Shown: one piece after another, positions 1 to 5,867 of the stretch | Layout: the number at the start of each line of letters is the position of its first letter | How positions within the stretch are numbered: position 1 is the first letter of the stretch | Origin: Bacillaceae bacterium | GTDB taxonomy: Bacteria; Bacillota; Bacilli; Bacillales; Amphibacillaceae | Reading direction: 5' to 3' | DNA: 6,463 bases | NCBI GenBank assembly: GCA_030152985.1 | Contig: JASLIE010000130.1 | Location: 1-6,463, forward strand | The notes under the pieces: generated by a model | The model's database searches: none | The model's input: only the letters and a program-made list of their open reading frames with translations | What the model was told of the DNA's origin: nothing | Made by a program: the position numbers and the translations under genes

Positions 1-61
1 ATCTTAAACTGAGCAATAAGTATAATCTTTATATACATATTATTAGTTTAATATAAAAAGT

Positions 62-100
62 AAAAAAAAGGTTGGTTTGCTCTTAGCAAACCAACCTTTT
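62..100 (-). terminator. Rho-independent terminator of the GNAT-deoC unit
   Basis: A perfect 15-bp inverted repeat (66-80 with 86-100) encloses a 5-base loop. Read leftward, the stem is followed by an unbroken run of eight T (69 down to 62), the textbook form of an intrinsic terminator. It begins 10 bases past the deoC stop codon. Read rightward the T run is only four bases, so it probably works mainly for the leftward transcript. Confidence 0.93.
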
Positions 101-110
101 CATATCCACT

Positions 111-758
111 TTATTTAATTATTTCAATTCCAGCACTTGCACCTAAGCGTGTTGCACCTGCTTTAATCATTGCTAATGCACCTGCTTTATCCCTCACTCC
201 ACCTGATGCTTTTACCCCCATGTTAGGACCAACTGCTTCACGCATTAGCTTAATGTCGTCAACCTTTGCACCTGCTGAACTAAATCCAGTTGATGTTTTC
301 ACAAAGGCTGCACCTGCTTCTTTACTCAATTCACAGGCTTGCTTCTTCTCTTTCTCAGTTAAGAGACAAGTTTCGATAATCACTTTCACCGGGACTTCAC
401 CCGCTTCATCTACAACCGCCTTAATATCATTTAAGACTGTTTCGTTTTTCTCTGCTTTTAATTCACCAATGTTAATAACCATGTCAATTTCAGTTGCACC
501 ATCTGTTATTGCTTGCTTGGTCTCAAAAACCTTTACCTCTGTTGTAGATGCCCCAAGTGGAAATCCGATGACCGTCGTGATTCCGACTTCACTTTCTGCT
601 AACGCAGTCTTTGCGGTTTTAACCCAGTAAGGATTAATACAAACCGTTTTAAATGAATGTTCTTTTGCCTCTTTACAGAGCTGTAAAATTTCTGCTTCCG
701 TACTTTCAGGCTTGAGTAAGGTATGATCAATATAACTTGCTAAATTTAAGTCTGACAT
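111..758 (-). CDS. deoC: Deoxyribose-phosphate aldolase (DERA)
   Basis: Cytosolic class I aldolase that cleaves 2-deoxyribose-5-phosphate to glyceraldehyde-3-phosphate and acetaldehyde, the last step in using deoxynucleosides as carbon source. The 215-aa protein has the usual length and the whole TIM-barrel signature: DHTLLKP at 11-17, EIDMVINIG at 90-98 with catalytic Asp92, AFVKTSTGF at 151-159 with the Schiff-base Lys154, and GVKASGG at 181-187 with the second active-site Lys183. The frame stays open 20 codons further upstream. The ATG at 758 is chosen because GGAGGA lies 6 bases before it and the protein then starts like other DERA enzymes. The ribosome binding site directly follows the stop codon of the acetyltransferase gene upstream, so the two are probably one transcript. 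The usual partners deoR, nupC and pdp are not in the window. Family assignment is essentially certain. Confidence 0.97.
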   Translation of the reverse strand: MSDLNLASYIDHTLLKPESTEAEILQLCKEAKEHSFKTVCINPYWVKTAKTALAESEVGITTVIGFPLGASTTEVKVFETKQAITDGATEIDMVINIGELKAEKNETVLNDIKAVVDEAGEVPVKVIIETCLLTEKEKKQACELSKEAGAAFVKTSTGFSSAGAKVDDIKLMREAVGPNMGVKASGGVRDKAGALAMIKAGATRLGASAGIEIIK

Positions 759-764
759 TTTTCT

Positions 765-770
765 TCCTCC
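765..770 (-). promoter_or_regulatory. deoC ribosome binding site (sets the start)
   Basis: GGAGGA read leftward, 6 bases before the ATG at 758. It starts right after the TAA of the upstream acetyltransferase gene (772-774), so ribosomes finishing that gene could reload here. It excludes the longer upstream start at 818, which has no comparable site. Confidence 0.85.
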
Positions 771-771
771 A

Positions 772-1914
772 TTAATAGTAATCAATAAATGCTGTTTGTC
801 TATTTTCAAATAAAACATTTAAAGTTGAGTTAACTGATTTAGGCAATTGAATTTTTTTAAATTCAATAAGTTGATTAACTGTATAGTAATTATAGCAAAG
901 AGCAGTCAATTCGTGAACTTTTAACTCAAAGTCACTAACCTCTTCAAGTACAGGCTCAATCGATACTTCACCGGCTTGTGTGCTTAACTTCAAAACTTGA
1001 TTATTTTCTTTAATGAGGTCATCCTTTACTTTAAGTACAAGCTCATCAAATTCCTTTCCCTTTAAAAAGTTTTTTAAAAAGAGTCGAACATTAATAATCC
1101 GAGCCATAAAGTAAGGCTCTACACATTCTTTATATTTGGGATTTTCTAGATAATATTTAAGTGCGTGACTTTGTGGGCTCCTTAACTTGACACTGTCTAT
1201 CATCGAAGCATGCTTAGCAATAAAATCACTGACTGCTCCTAAAACGCCGAGTTCGGTATAAGCAAGTTCTTTAATGGACAACTTAGCGTCCTTAATCTCA
1301 TATAATAAGTAAGCATCCCCTTGTTCTGAGTGAATCGTCACTCTCTCCTCCTCAGATAAAACACGTTGCTTCCACCACTTTTCGTCACGTTTCAAACCAC
1401 CTTCAAACTGCTTGATATAGATCTTATAAATTTCATTGAGTTTCTTAAGGCTCGGCTTTCTATCAAAAATCGCTTGATCGTTAGTAGGCTTAAACAAATC
1501 AATCTTCATGACAGTTTCTACTTGTTTAAAGGCAAGCTCAAAACCAAACCGACGATAAAAACTAATATGATAAGGATGCAAGTATGAAACAAGGTAGTCC
1601 TGTTCATACATGTCTAACAGCAAACGCTTCATTAACTTACTAGCGATTTGTTTGCCAGCATATTCAGGCCAAGTCGCAACTGCACTAATTCCTCCCATCT
1701 TAACCGCTTCATTATTTGAATAAACTTCGAGTGGGATAAGATGCATTTTACCTGCAAGCTTTTGATTAAGATAATAGCCATAAATGATGTGCCTTTCCGC
1801 TTCTTCCACTTTTTCTAAATAAGCTTTTTCATCTAATTTATATTGAAATGCATATTGCGATAAATCAAAAACTTCTTTATAGTTTAAGTGGGTTAACTTT
1901 TTAATTTCTTCCAT
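772..1914 (-). CDS. Eis-like GNAT N-acetyltransferase with C-terminal SCP2-like domain
   Basis: A 380-aa cytosolic protein of the Eis-like family, close to the usual ~400 aa. Residues about 1-130 form the first GNAT domain: [13 protein letters not shown] (73-85) matches the acetyl-CoA-binding strand, and FYRRFGFE (119-126) matches the family segment whose Tyr (here Tyr120) acts as general acid in characterised Eis enzymes. Residues about 130-265 fit the second, degenerate GNAT fold. Residues about 270-380, beginning [11 protein letters not shown], fit the SCP2-like C-terminal domain. Family members acetylate amines such as aminoglycosides or protein lysines; the substrate here cannot be predicted. 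The loop that usually reads R/Q-x-x-G-x-G/A is A-G-K-Q-I-A here, a departure from consensus. The ATG at 1914 is preferred over an upstream in-frame ATG at 1962 because GGGAGG lies 5 bases before it. The gene is divergent from hssR and leads into deoC after 13 bases. Confidence 0.88.
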   Translation of the reverse strand: MEEIKKLTHLNYKEVFDLSQYAFQYKLDEKAYLEKVEEAERHIIYGYYLNQKLAGKMHLIPLEVYSNNEAVKMGGISAVATWPEYAGKQIASKLMKRLLLDMYEQDYLVSYLHPYHISFYRRFGFELAFKQVETVMKIDLFKPTNDQAIFDRKPSLKKLNEIYKIYIKQFEGGLKRDEKWWKQRVLSEEERVTIHSEQGDAYLLYEIKDAKLSIKELAYTELGVLGAVSDFIAKHASMIDSVKLRSPQSHALKYYLENPKYKECVEPYFMARIINVRLFLKNFLKGKEFDELVLKVKDDLIKENNQVLKLSTQAGEVSIEPVLEEVSDFELKVHELTALCYNYYTVNQLIEFKKIQLPKSVNSTLNVLFENRQTAFIDYY

Positions 1915-1919
1915 TATAG

Positions 1920-1925
1920 CCTCCC
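1920..1925 (-). promoter_or_regulatory. Ribosome binding site of the GNAT gene
   Basis: GGGAGG read leftward, 5 bases before the ATG at 1914; it decides against the longer frame starting at 1962. It sits in a 10-base perfect palindrome, CTCCCGGGAG (1921-1930), which has no loop and so is unlikely to form a hairpin by itself. Confidence 0.75.
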
Positions 1926-1929
1926 GGGA

Positions 1930-1949
1930 GTTCATATTAAATTTAGATA
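1930..1949 (+). promoter_or_regulatory. Possible HssR box in front of hssR (one exact, one weak half-site)
   Basis: Bases 1930-1938 read GTTCATATT, an exact half-site of the direct repeat known to bind HssR in Staphylococcus aureus. After a 2-base gap, 1941-1949 (ATTTAGATA) matches the half-site at only 5 of 9 positions. The site ends 12 bases before a TATAAT at 1962, where an OmpR-family activator would replace a poor -35 element. It also lies in the leader of the divergent GNAT gene, just upstream of its ribosome binding site. Autoregulation of hssRS, with an effect on the GNAT-deoC unit, is inferred. Confidence 0.4.
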
Positions 1950-1961
1950 CATGTCTTATCA

Positions 1962-1967
1962 TATAAT
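1962..1967 (+). promoter_or_regulatory. Candidate -10 element for hssRS
   Basis: Exact TATAAT, which would place the transcript start near 1974 and give a leader of about 26 bases before the TTG at 2000. No good -35 hexamer lies 16-18 bases upstream (AAATTT at 17). That fits either a weak or an activator-dependent promoter, or chance in AT-rich DNA. Confidence 0.45.
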
Positions 1968-1987
1968 AAAATGAAAAAATATAAAAT

Positions 1988-1996
1988 AGGGGTGAT
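1988..1996 (+). promoter_or_regulatory. hssR ribosome binding site with TTG start
   Basis: AGGGGTGAT closely matches the anti-Shine-Dalgarno complement (AGGAGGTGAT). It ends 3 bases before the TTG at 2000. The protein from this TTG begins exactly where response regulators begin (AHILIVDDD), so the rare start codon is well supported. Confidence 0.8.
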
Positions 1997-1999
1997 TTT

Positions 2000-2674
2000 T
2001 TGGCTCATATATTAATTGTTGATGATGATAAAAATATTTTAGACCTCGTTCATATTCACCTCACACGTGCTGGATACAAGGTAACTAAAGCACTTGATGG
2101 AAAAGAAGCGCTCAAAAAAGCGACTGAATCAATTCCTGATTTAGCCATTGTCGATGTTATGATGCCAGGGATAGACGGGTTTGAACTTACTAAAGAGCTA
2201 CGTGAGCTCTATGATCTACCCGTCATCTTACTAACGGCAAAAGGCGAGCTTGAAGATAAAGAAAAAGGCTTTCTTGCGGGCTCAGATGATTATATTGTTA
2301 AACCCTTTGAACCAAAAGAACTTCTTTTCAGAGTTCAAGCAGTATTAAGAAGGTATGATAAAGCAGTTGATACATTTATTGAGGTTGGGCCGATGAAAAT
2401 AAACAGGCAAAACTACGAAGTCATGATAAACCAACATGTGCTCTATCTGCCTTTAAAAGAATTTGAATTACTCAGTATTCTTGCCTCACGTCCTCAACAG
2501 GTCTTTACACGCGAATTTTTAATTGAACGCATTTGGGGATTTGACTACGACGGAGACGATCAGACGCTTAATGTTCATATTAAACGATTGCGCGAAAAAA
2601 TCACTCCCCTTACTAAAGCTGTTTGGATTACGACAATGCGAGGCGTTGGCTATAAGTTAGAGGTTGAACAATGA
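2000..2674 (+). CDS. hssR: OmpR-family response regulator, HssR type (haem-sensing system)
   Basis: A 224-aa cytosolic DNA-binding response regulator. The receiver domain (about 3-115) has the acidic pocket Asp8-Asp9-Asp10, the phospho-acceptor Asp52 in VDVMMPG, Thr79 and Lys101 in KPFE. The winged-helix domain (about 128-222) has the recognition-helix region DQTLNVHIKRLREKI and the wing end TMRGVGYKLE. Compared from memory with S. aureus HssR, it shares long matching segments (KPFE-KEL-FR--AVLRRY, the RP-Q-FTRE--IE-IWG-DY-GD stretch, VHIKRLR), stronger than generic OmpR similarity. HssR activates haem-detoxification genes after phosphorylation by HssS. Translation starts at TTG. The stop overlaps the hssS start (ATGA), so the two are co-translated. 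The usual target hrtAB is not in the window; a likely HssR box lies just after hssS. The two-component assignment is certain, and the HssR subtype is likely. Confidence 0.88.
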   Translation: MAHILIVDDDKNILDLVHIHLTRAGYKVTKALDGKEALKKATESIPDLAIVDVMMPGIDGFELTKELRELYDLPVILLTAKGELEDKEKGFLAGSDDYIVKPFEPKELLFRVQAVLRRYDKAVDTFIEVGPMKINRQNYEVMINQHVLYLPLKEFELLSILASRPQQVFTREFLIERIWGFDYDGDDQTLNVHIKRLREKITPLTKAVWITTMRGVGYKLEVEQ

Positions 2675-4044
2675 AATCTTTATACGGCAAGTTTACCCTC
2701 TCTACTTTACTCATCATGCTCGGTAGTTTTTTTATTGCTTTTTTAGGTGTAAATACCTTTTATCATCAATCACTTAAAATGAAAAATAATGATAAAAATA
2801 TGCAGATAGCTAAACAGTTAACTCAGTATATTGAGGAAACTGAACCATTAGATTTAAACCGTTTCCTTCATACCGAAGCAGAGCTCGGCTATAAACTCTA
2901 TCTTGTCAGCGATACAGGGCATATTAAACAATACGGTGCAGCCTTTCGCTCAGATAACTTATCAGAAAAAGCTGTCAGTCAAGTACTAAATGGCAATGAA
3001 TATCACGGGATGCGCGACTTACCTAAAGAAACTTTTGTTACTGGCTTCTTTTCAGATGAGATGGCAAATACAGTTGGTACTTCATTTAAACACGAGGGAA
3101 CTACTTATGCTTTATTCCTACGTCCTGATATCAAAATGCTTTTCACCGAGGCACATTATTTACTTAGCGGAATGTTTGTCGTTATGGCCATCGTCAGTAT
3201 TCTTGCCATGTTTATCGTTGCAAAAAAACTTATTACACCGATTACCGAACTGACAGCAGCAACAAAACGAATTAGCGAGGAAGAATTTATTTACGAAACA
3301 AATATTACTCGGAAAGATGAGCTCGGACAACTTGCACGAAGCTTTCAACTCATGACACATAAACTCAGTGAAAATGATCAACTTAGAAAAGAGTTTATCA
3401 GTAATGTCTCACACGACTTTCAGACACCCCTTCAAAATATCAAAGGCTATACAGCTCTTTTAAAAGAAAATATCACTGATGAAGACAGGGCAAAGTACAC
3501 CAGCATTATAGAGCAAGAAACTGAACGATTATCTTCCTTAACCAAACAACTTTTATTACTGACTTCACTCGATCAATTAACAAGTTTACAAGTCTCAAGC
3601 TACCGAGTTGATCAACAAATTAGACAGGTCATTCAAAGACAACGTTGGAATTTAGACGATAAACAACTATCCTTAACATCCTTACTTATTCCATTTACAC
3701 TAAAGGCCGATGCAGCTTTTTTAGATAATGTTTGGGAGAACTTACTCACAAATGCCATCAAATATACCCCAGAAGGCGGACAAATTACAATTCGAATGGA
3801 AGAGGACTTTGAATCGCTTTATGTTAGTTTTGAAGATACTGGCATTGGATTTGGTAAGCATGAAAAAGAAAAATTGTTTCAACGTTTTTACCGAGCAGAT
3901 AAGGCGAGACATGGTAGCATTAAAGGAACCGGACTCGGTCTTTCAATCGTAAAACAAGTCGTCGATTTGCATGAAGGTAGCCTCTATGCTGTAAGTGAGG
4001 GCTCAGGTTCTACCTTTACTGTTAAACTTCCCAAAAAATTGTAA
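2671..4044 (+). CDS. hssS: Membrane sensor histidine kinase, HssS type (haem sensor)
   Basis: A 457-aa membrane kinase paired with the preceding regulator (4-base ATGA overlap). Order: TM1 about 9-30; extracytoplasmic sensor about 31-163; TM2 about 164-185; HAMP about 186-238 with DELG at 216-219; HisKA with phospho-acceptor His248 in NVSHDFQTPL; HATPase with N box WENLLTNAIKYTP (355-367), G1 DTGIGF (389-394), F box and G2 GTGLGLSI (419-426). All catalytic motifs are intact. The sensor part keeps features I recall from S. aureus HssS: YHG (111-113), FVTGFF (122-127), NTVG (133-136) and FLRPDI (149-154). This supports membrane-haem sensing rather than just another ligand. No terminator separates it from the next gene. 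HssS identity is inferred from remembered sequence and is strong but not computed. Confidence 0.87.
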   Translation: MKSLYGKFTLSTLLIMLGSFFIAFLGVNTFYHQSLKMKNNDKNMQIAKQLTQYIEETEPLDLNRFLHTEAELGYKLYLVSDTGHIKQYGAAFRSDNLSEKAVSQVLNGNEYHGMRDLPKETFVTGFFSDEMANTVGTSFKHEGTTYALFLRPDIKMLFTEAHYLLSGMFVVMAIVSILAMFIVAKKLITPITELTAATKRISEEEFIYETNITRKDELGQLARSFQLMTHKLSENDQLRKEFISNVSHDFQTPLQNIKGYTALLKENITDEDRAKYTSIIEQETERLSSLTKQLLLLTSLDQLTSLQVSSYRVDQQIRQVIQRQRWNLDDKQLSLTSLLIPFTLKADAAFLDNVWENLLTNAIKYTPEGGQITIRMEEDFESLYVSFEDTGIGFGKHEKEKLFQRFYRADKARHGSIKGTGLGLSIVKQVVDLHEGSLYAVSEGSGSTFTVKLPKKL

Positions 4045-4050
4045 TCATTC

Positions 4051-4070
4051 GTTCATATTCCGTTCACTTT
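4051..4070 (+). promoter_or_regulatory. Putative HssR-binding direct repeat upstream of the four-TM gene
   Basis: GTTCATATT (4051-4059), CC, GTTCACTTT (4062-4070) is an 11-base-period direct repeat. The published S. aureus HssR site in the hrtAB promoter is, from memory, GTTCATATT-N2-GTTCATATT, so the first half is exact and the second matches 7 of 9 with identical spacing. It lies 6 bases after the hssS stop, on the coding strand for the gene at 4120. TAAAAG (4083-4088, 4 of 6 to consensus) lies 12 bases beyond the box, the same distance as between the 1930-1949 site and its TATAAT. Activation of the downstream gene by HssR is inferred. Confidence 0.72.
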
Positions 4071-4102
4071 CACTCAGTAAAGTAAAAGCAAGCTAGGAAT
4101 TC

Positions 4103-4109
4103 AAGGAGG
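4103..4109 (+). promoter_or_regulatory. Ribosome binding site for the four-TM gene (GTG start)
   Basis: AAGGAGG is followed after 10 bases by the GTG at 4120. An ATG at 4111 lies only one base after the site and reads Met-Val-stop, with its TAA (4117-4119) directly touching the GTG. The GTG is therefore the start that yields the conserved-looking membrane protein. Confidence 0.75.
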
Positions 4110-4119
4110 AATGGTTTAA

Positions 4120-4512
4120 GTGGAAAAGAGATGGAGTTTAAGACTTATTCGAATTGCAGCAATTCTCGGGTTAATTGGAACAGTACTCGGTTCACATATG
4201 GCAGGTTCAGGATCTTATGCCTTTAAAGCTGTTCATGCTCATATTTTACTTGTCGGTTGGCTTTCAATGTTTGCATGGGGAATTTTCTATAAAAATTATG
4301 AAGTGAATGCAACTAAATTAATTGCAGCCCAAGGATGGACAGCAATCATTGGTGCTATTGGACTCACAGCAGGTATGTGGCTACATTTTGTTCAACCTTT
4401 TGGCGAAAACAAAGCATTGTCACTCCCGCTTTATATTGGTGGAGGAACAATCTTACTTATTAGTTTTGTTTTATTCGCCTTAATTACATTCAAAGTCAAG
4501 CATGAAAAATAA
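4120..4512 (+). CDS. Small four-helix membrane protein, candidate haem-linked output of HssRS
   Basis: A 130-aa integral membrane protein with helices at about 8-25, 40-57, 67-90 and 102-123, a basic N-terminus (probably cytoplasmic) and a short charged tail. Histidines sit at helix edges: His26 at the end of TM1, His39 and His41 at the start of TM2 in HAHILLVGW, and His89 near the end of TM3. The His-x-His...Gly-Trp pattern recalls segments of NnrS-like and haem-copper oxidase subunit I-like proteins, in which such histidines can bind haem or metal; this resemblance is from memory and not proof. There is no cysteine, signal-peptidase site or transporter motif. The gene follows hssS by 75 bases with a good HssR box between them, so haem-induced expression is plausible. 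It ends at a strong terminator. I do not recognise a named gene; haem binding, haem tolerance or a respiratory role are possibilities only. Confidence 0.85.
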   Translation: MEKRWSLRLIRIAAILGLIGTVLGSHMAGSGSYAFKAVHAHILLVGWLSMFAWGIFYKNYEVNATKLIAAQGWTAIIGAIGLTAGMWLHFVQPFGENKALSLPLYIGGGTILLISFVLFALITFKVKHEK

Positions 4513-4521
4513 TAAACTAAA

Positions 4522-4560
4522 AAAAAACGTCTGAAGGATTTTTTCCTTCAGACGTTTTTT
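4522..4560. terminator. Bidirectional terminator between the four-TM gene and brxC
   Basis: A perfect inverted repeat (4522-4538 with 4544-4560) around a five-T loop has the core ACGTCTGAAGGA, flanked by an A run on the left and a T run on the right, so it terminates in both directions. It starts 9 bases after the stop of the rightward gene. Its last two bases are part of the brxC stop codon (4559-4561). Confidence 0.93.
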
Positions 4561-4903
4561 AGTTCTTTTCTAACGCTTCTTTAATATTAAATGATGTGAT
4601 GCTCATATGTGAAGCATCCCACACTGACTTTCTATCCTTAACTAATAAAATTTGTGGTGATTGGTGACGCACACCTAAGTCTTCCATAATTTGATTTGAA
4701 ACCTCACGTGTTTCACGTACCTTAACAAAGTAAGGTATAATGTCTGCATCACTTTCTTTTAAAAAGCTTTGAAACTGATCAAATGCTTCTGCACTGATTG
4801 GACAAGTCGTACTTTGTTTAAACAATAAAACTGGCTTTCCTTCTGAGTCTGACCAGACCTTCTCTAGCTCTTCGACTTCATGTAATTCTGTTAATTGAAC
4901 CAT
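4559..4903 (-). CDS. brxC: Monothiol bacilliredoxin, YtxJ/BrxC family
   Basis: A 114-aa cytosolic thioredoxin-fold protein of about the usual family length. The redox site is TTCPIS (32-37) with Cys34, the only cysteine in the protein; it follows a strand PVLLFKQS (24-31), as in B. subtilis YtxJ. QSPQILLV (80-87) supplies the cis-proline segment of the thioredoxin fold. Family members act on bacillithiol mixed disulfides (de-bacillithiolation) in Firmicutes that make bacillithiol, which informs the organism call. The ATG at 4903 is preceded by AGGGGGAT at a good distance. The gene stands alone: it is convergent with the four-TM gene, shares its terminator, and is separated from the next leftward gene by a terminator at 4979-5004. 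A weak -10 (TACAAT read leftward, 4940-4935) is the only promoter hint. Confidence 0.93.
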   Translation of the reverse strand: MVQLTELHEVEELEKVWSDSEGKPVLLFKQSTTCPISAEAFDQFQSFLKESDADIIPYFVKVRETREVSNQIMEDLGVRHQSPQILLVKDRKSVWDASHMSITSFNIKEALEKN

Positions 4904-4978
4904 GTAAATCCCCCTCTTATTTGATTCTAACTCTATTGTAAGCGAAGTCTTATTTTTTTTATACTTATTAGCTTAAAA

Positions 4979-5004
4979 AATAAAGCTCTTTAAAGAGCTT
5001 TATT
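4979..5004 (-). terminator. Terminator of the squalene/phytoene synthase-family gene
   Basis: A 26-base perfect palindrome is centred at 4991/4992. As a hairpin it gives an 11-bp stem with a TTAA loop. Read leftward it runs into a row of T (ATTTTTTAAG), fitting intrinsic termination. The stop codon of the gene (5000-5002) lies inside the first arm, so coding region and terminator overlap. Confidence 0.85.
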
Positions 5005-5830
5005 CAATTTCCTTCTTCACTTCTTCAACATAGGCTTCGACTTCATCACGTGACATTTTTTCATTACCTGTTTCCATCGTCTTTAATGTCCGTTTTGCAA
5101 GACCGAGTGGGATTTTACAGAAGAGAAGAATGTTACGTGTTGAGATATCTTCTAAGTATTCATCTGCTTTTTTGAGATTGGTCTCAGCATAGTCAAAAAC
5201 ATCACTCCGCGTCCAACCATCTGGAATAAATCTAACCCCACGTTCAGCATAGTCTTCATGCTGATTCCTTAAGATATTAACTGCTTGCAGACCTCGGCCA
5301 AAACCAACAGCCAAATCATAATCAGTTTCAGTTCCATCATACCAGTTCCAAATATCTGATAACATCACTCCAACTAGACCTGCAACATAATATGTATAGT
5401 TATCAAGATCTTCTTTTGTTTTAATCACCCAATCTTTCTTTACCCATTCCGCCATACCTACTGCCATTTCAGCAGTTGACTCTCTGACCTTTTCTTCAAT
5501 TTCAACCGGACAAACCTCAAGCCAGTCACCTAAACGGAGTGTTACTTCTGGCAAGATTTCATCATAAGGTTCAAGAAGCTTTTCATAAGTCTCTTGTTCA
5601 AACGGGCCTTCTGCTCTCAGTAATTCACTTGTTTTATTTAATAGATCAACTTTAACCTTCGGATCCATTGTTTCATGGTCTTCAATCTCATCGATTGCAC
5701 GCATACATAAATATGCAGAACCAACCGTTAATCTCAGTTCTTTTTTTAATAAAGTAATCGGTATATAAAAAGTTCGACTTGTTTCTTTCAAGACTCGATT
5801 CGCTTCTTTTTGCAATTGTTTCATCGTCAA
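5000..5830 (-). CDS. Squalene/phytoene synthase-family prenyl transferase
   Basis: A 276-aa all-helical protein of the trans-isoprenyl head-to-head synthase family, which joins two prenyl diphosphates to squalene, dehydrosqualene or phytoene at the membrane surface. Visible motifs: SRTFYIPI (18-25); the first aspartate-rich motif DEIED (47-51) after YLCMRAI; YVAGLVG (148-154); and the second motif region NILRNQHEDYAERG (185-198). The second motif normally reads D-x-x-E-D but here begins with Asn189 (N-x-x-E-D), a possible change in metal binding. The style (TSRTF, LR-TV--AYL--RAIDEIED, W-R after the second motif) resembles squalene synthase more than CrtM. The start is TTG at 5830, 6 bases after AGGGGGAG; ATG at 5824 is the alternative, 12 bases away. 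No carotenoid, hopanoid or other isoprenoid gene is nearby, so the product is not predicted. Confidence 0.88.
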   Translation of the reverse strand: MTMKQLQKEANRVLKETSRTFYIPITLLKKELRLTVGSAYLCMRAIDEIEDHETMDPKVKVDLLNKTSELLRAEGPFEQETYEKLLEPYDEILPEVTLRLGDWLEVCPVEIEEKVRESTAEMAVGMAEWVKKDWVIKTKEDLDNYTYYVAGLVGVMLSDIWNWYDGTETDYDLAVGFGRGLQAVNILRNQHEDYAERGVRFIPDGWTRSDVFDYAETNLKKADEYLEDISTRNILLFCKIPLGLAKRTLKTMETGNEKMSRDEVEAYVEEVKKEIE

Positions 5831-5836
5831 TTTAAA

Positions 5837-5844
5837 CTCCCCCT
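5837..5844 (-). promoter_or_regulatory. Ribosome binding site favouring the TTG start at 5830
   Basis: AGGGGGAG read leftward, 6 bases before TTG (5830-5828) and 12 before ATG (5824-5822). Spacing favours the TTG; the two starts differ by only two residues. Confidence 0.65.
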
Positions 5845-5858
5845 TATTGCTTAACTTT

Positions 5859-5867
5859 AGTATAACA
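5859..5867 (-). promoter_or_regulatory. Extended -10 promoter element of the squalene synthase-family gene
   Basis: Read leftward the sequence is TG-T-TATACT, a good extended -10 (TGnTATAAT). It predicts a start near 5852 and a leader of about 22 bases. No convincing -35 is seen 16-18 bases upstream, which is tolerated for extended -10 promoters. Confidence 0.5.

Noticed and set aside
19..26. TATAAT (+) or TATACT (-) near the left edge as a promoter
   Set aside because: No acceptable -35 is visible, the + version would have its -35 outside the window, and the DNA is very AT-rich there.
248..257. CRISPR arrays, tRNA or rRNA genes, insertion sequences anywhere in the window
   Set aside because: None seen: no regularly spaced repeats, cloverleaf-like segments, transposase frames or flanking terminal repeats were found by reading; the given coordinates are only a placeholder inside deoC.
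220..630. 136-codon open frame opposite deoC
   Set aside because: Antisense shadow of a certain gene, with no ribosome binding site or plausible protein features.
759..818. Longer deoC start giving 20 extra residues
   Set aside because: No ribosome binding site at 818, it overlaps the acetyltransferase gene, and the extra residues are not DERA-like; the ATG at 758 has GGAGGA.
1366..1587. Rightward open frame inside the acetyltransferase gene
   Set aside because: Antisense shadow with low-complexity translation and no start signals.
1921..1930. CTCCCGGGAG palindrome as an operator
   Set aside because: It overlaps the acetyltransferase ribosome binding site, which explains most of its bases; a 10-base palindrome alone is weak evidence.
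1915..1962. Longer acetyltransferase start at 1962
   Set aside because: No ribosome binding site at 1962, while the ATG at 1914 has GGGAGG at 5 bases; the longer form would also cover the hssR promoter region.
2048..2056. GTTCATATT inside hssR as an extra HssR half-site
   Set aside because: It encodes Val-His-Ile in frame in the receiver domain and no second half-site follows at 2-base spacing; best explained by codon usage.
2573..2581. GTTCATATT inside hssR near its 3' end
   Set aside because: It encodes the conserved Val-His-Ile of the recognition helix (NVHIKRLR) and has no partner repeat.
2990..3381. Open frames on both strands within hssS (2990-3253 and 3160-3381)
   Set aside because: They overlap the intact kinase sensor and TM2 region; translations are cysteine- or leucine-rich products of out-of-frame reading.
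3728..3952. Open frame within the hssS ATPase domain
   Set aside because: Out-of-frame reading of conserved N, G1 and F box codons.
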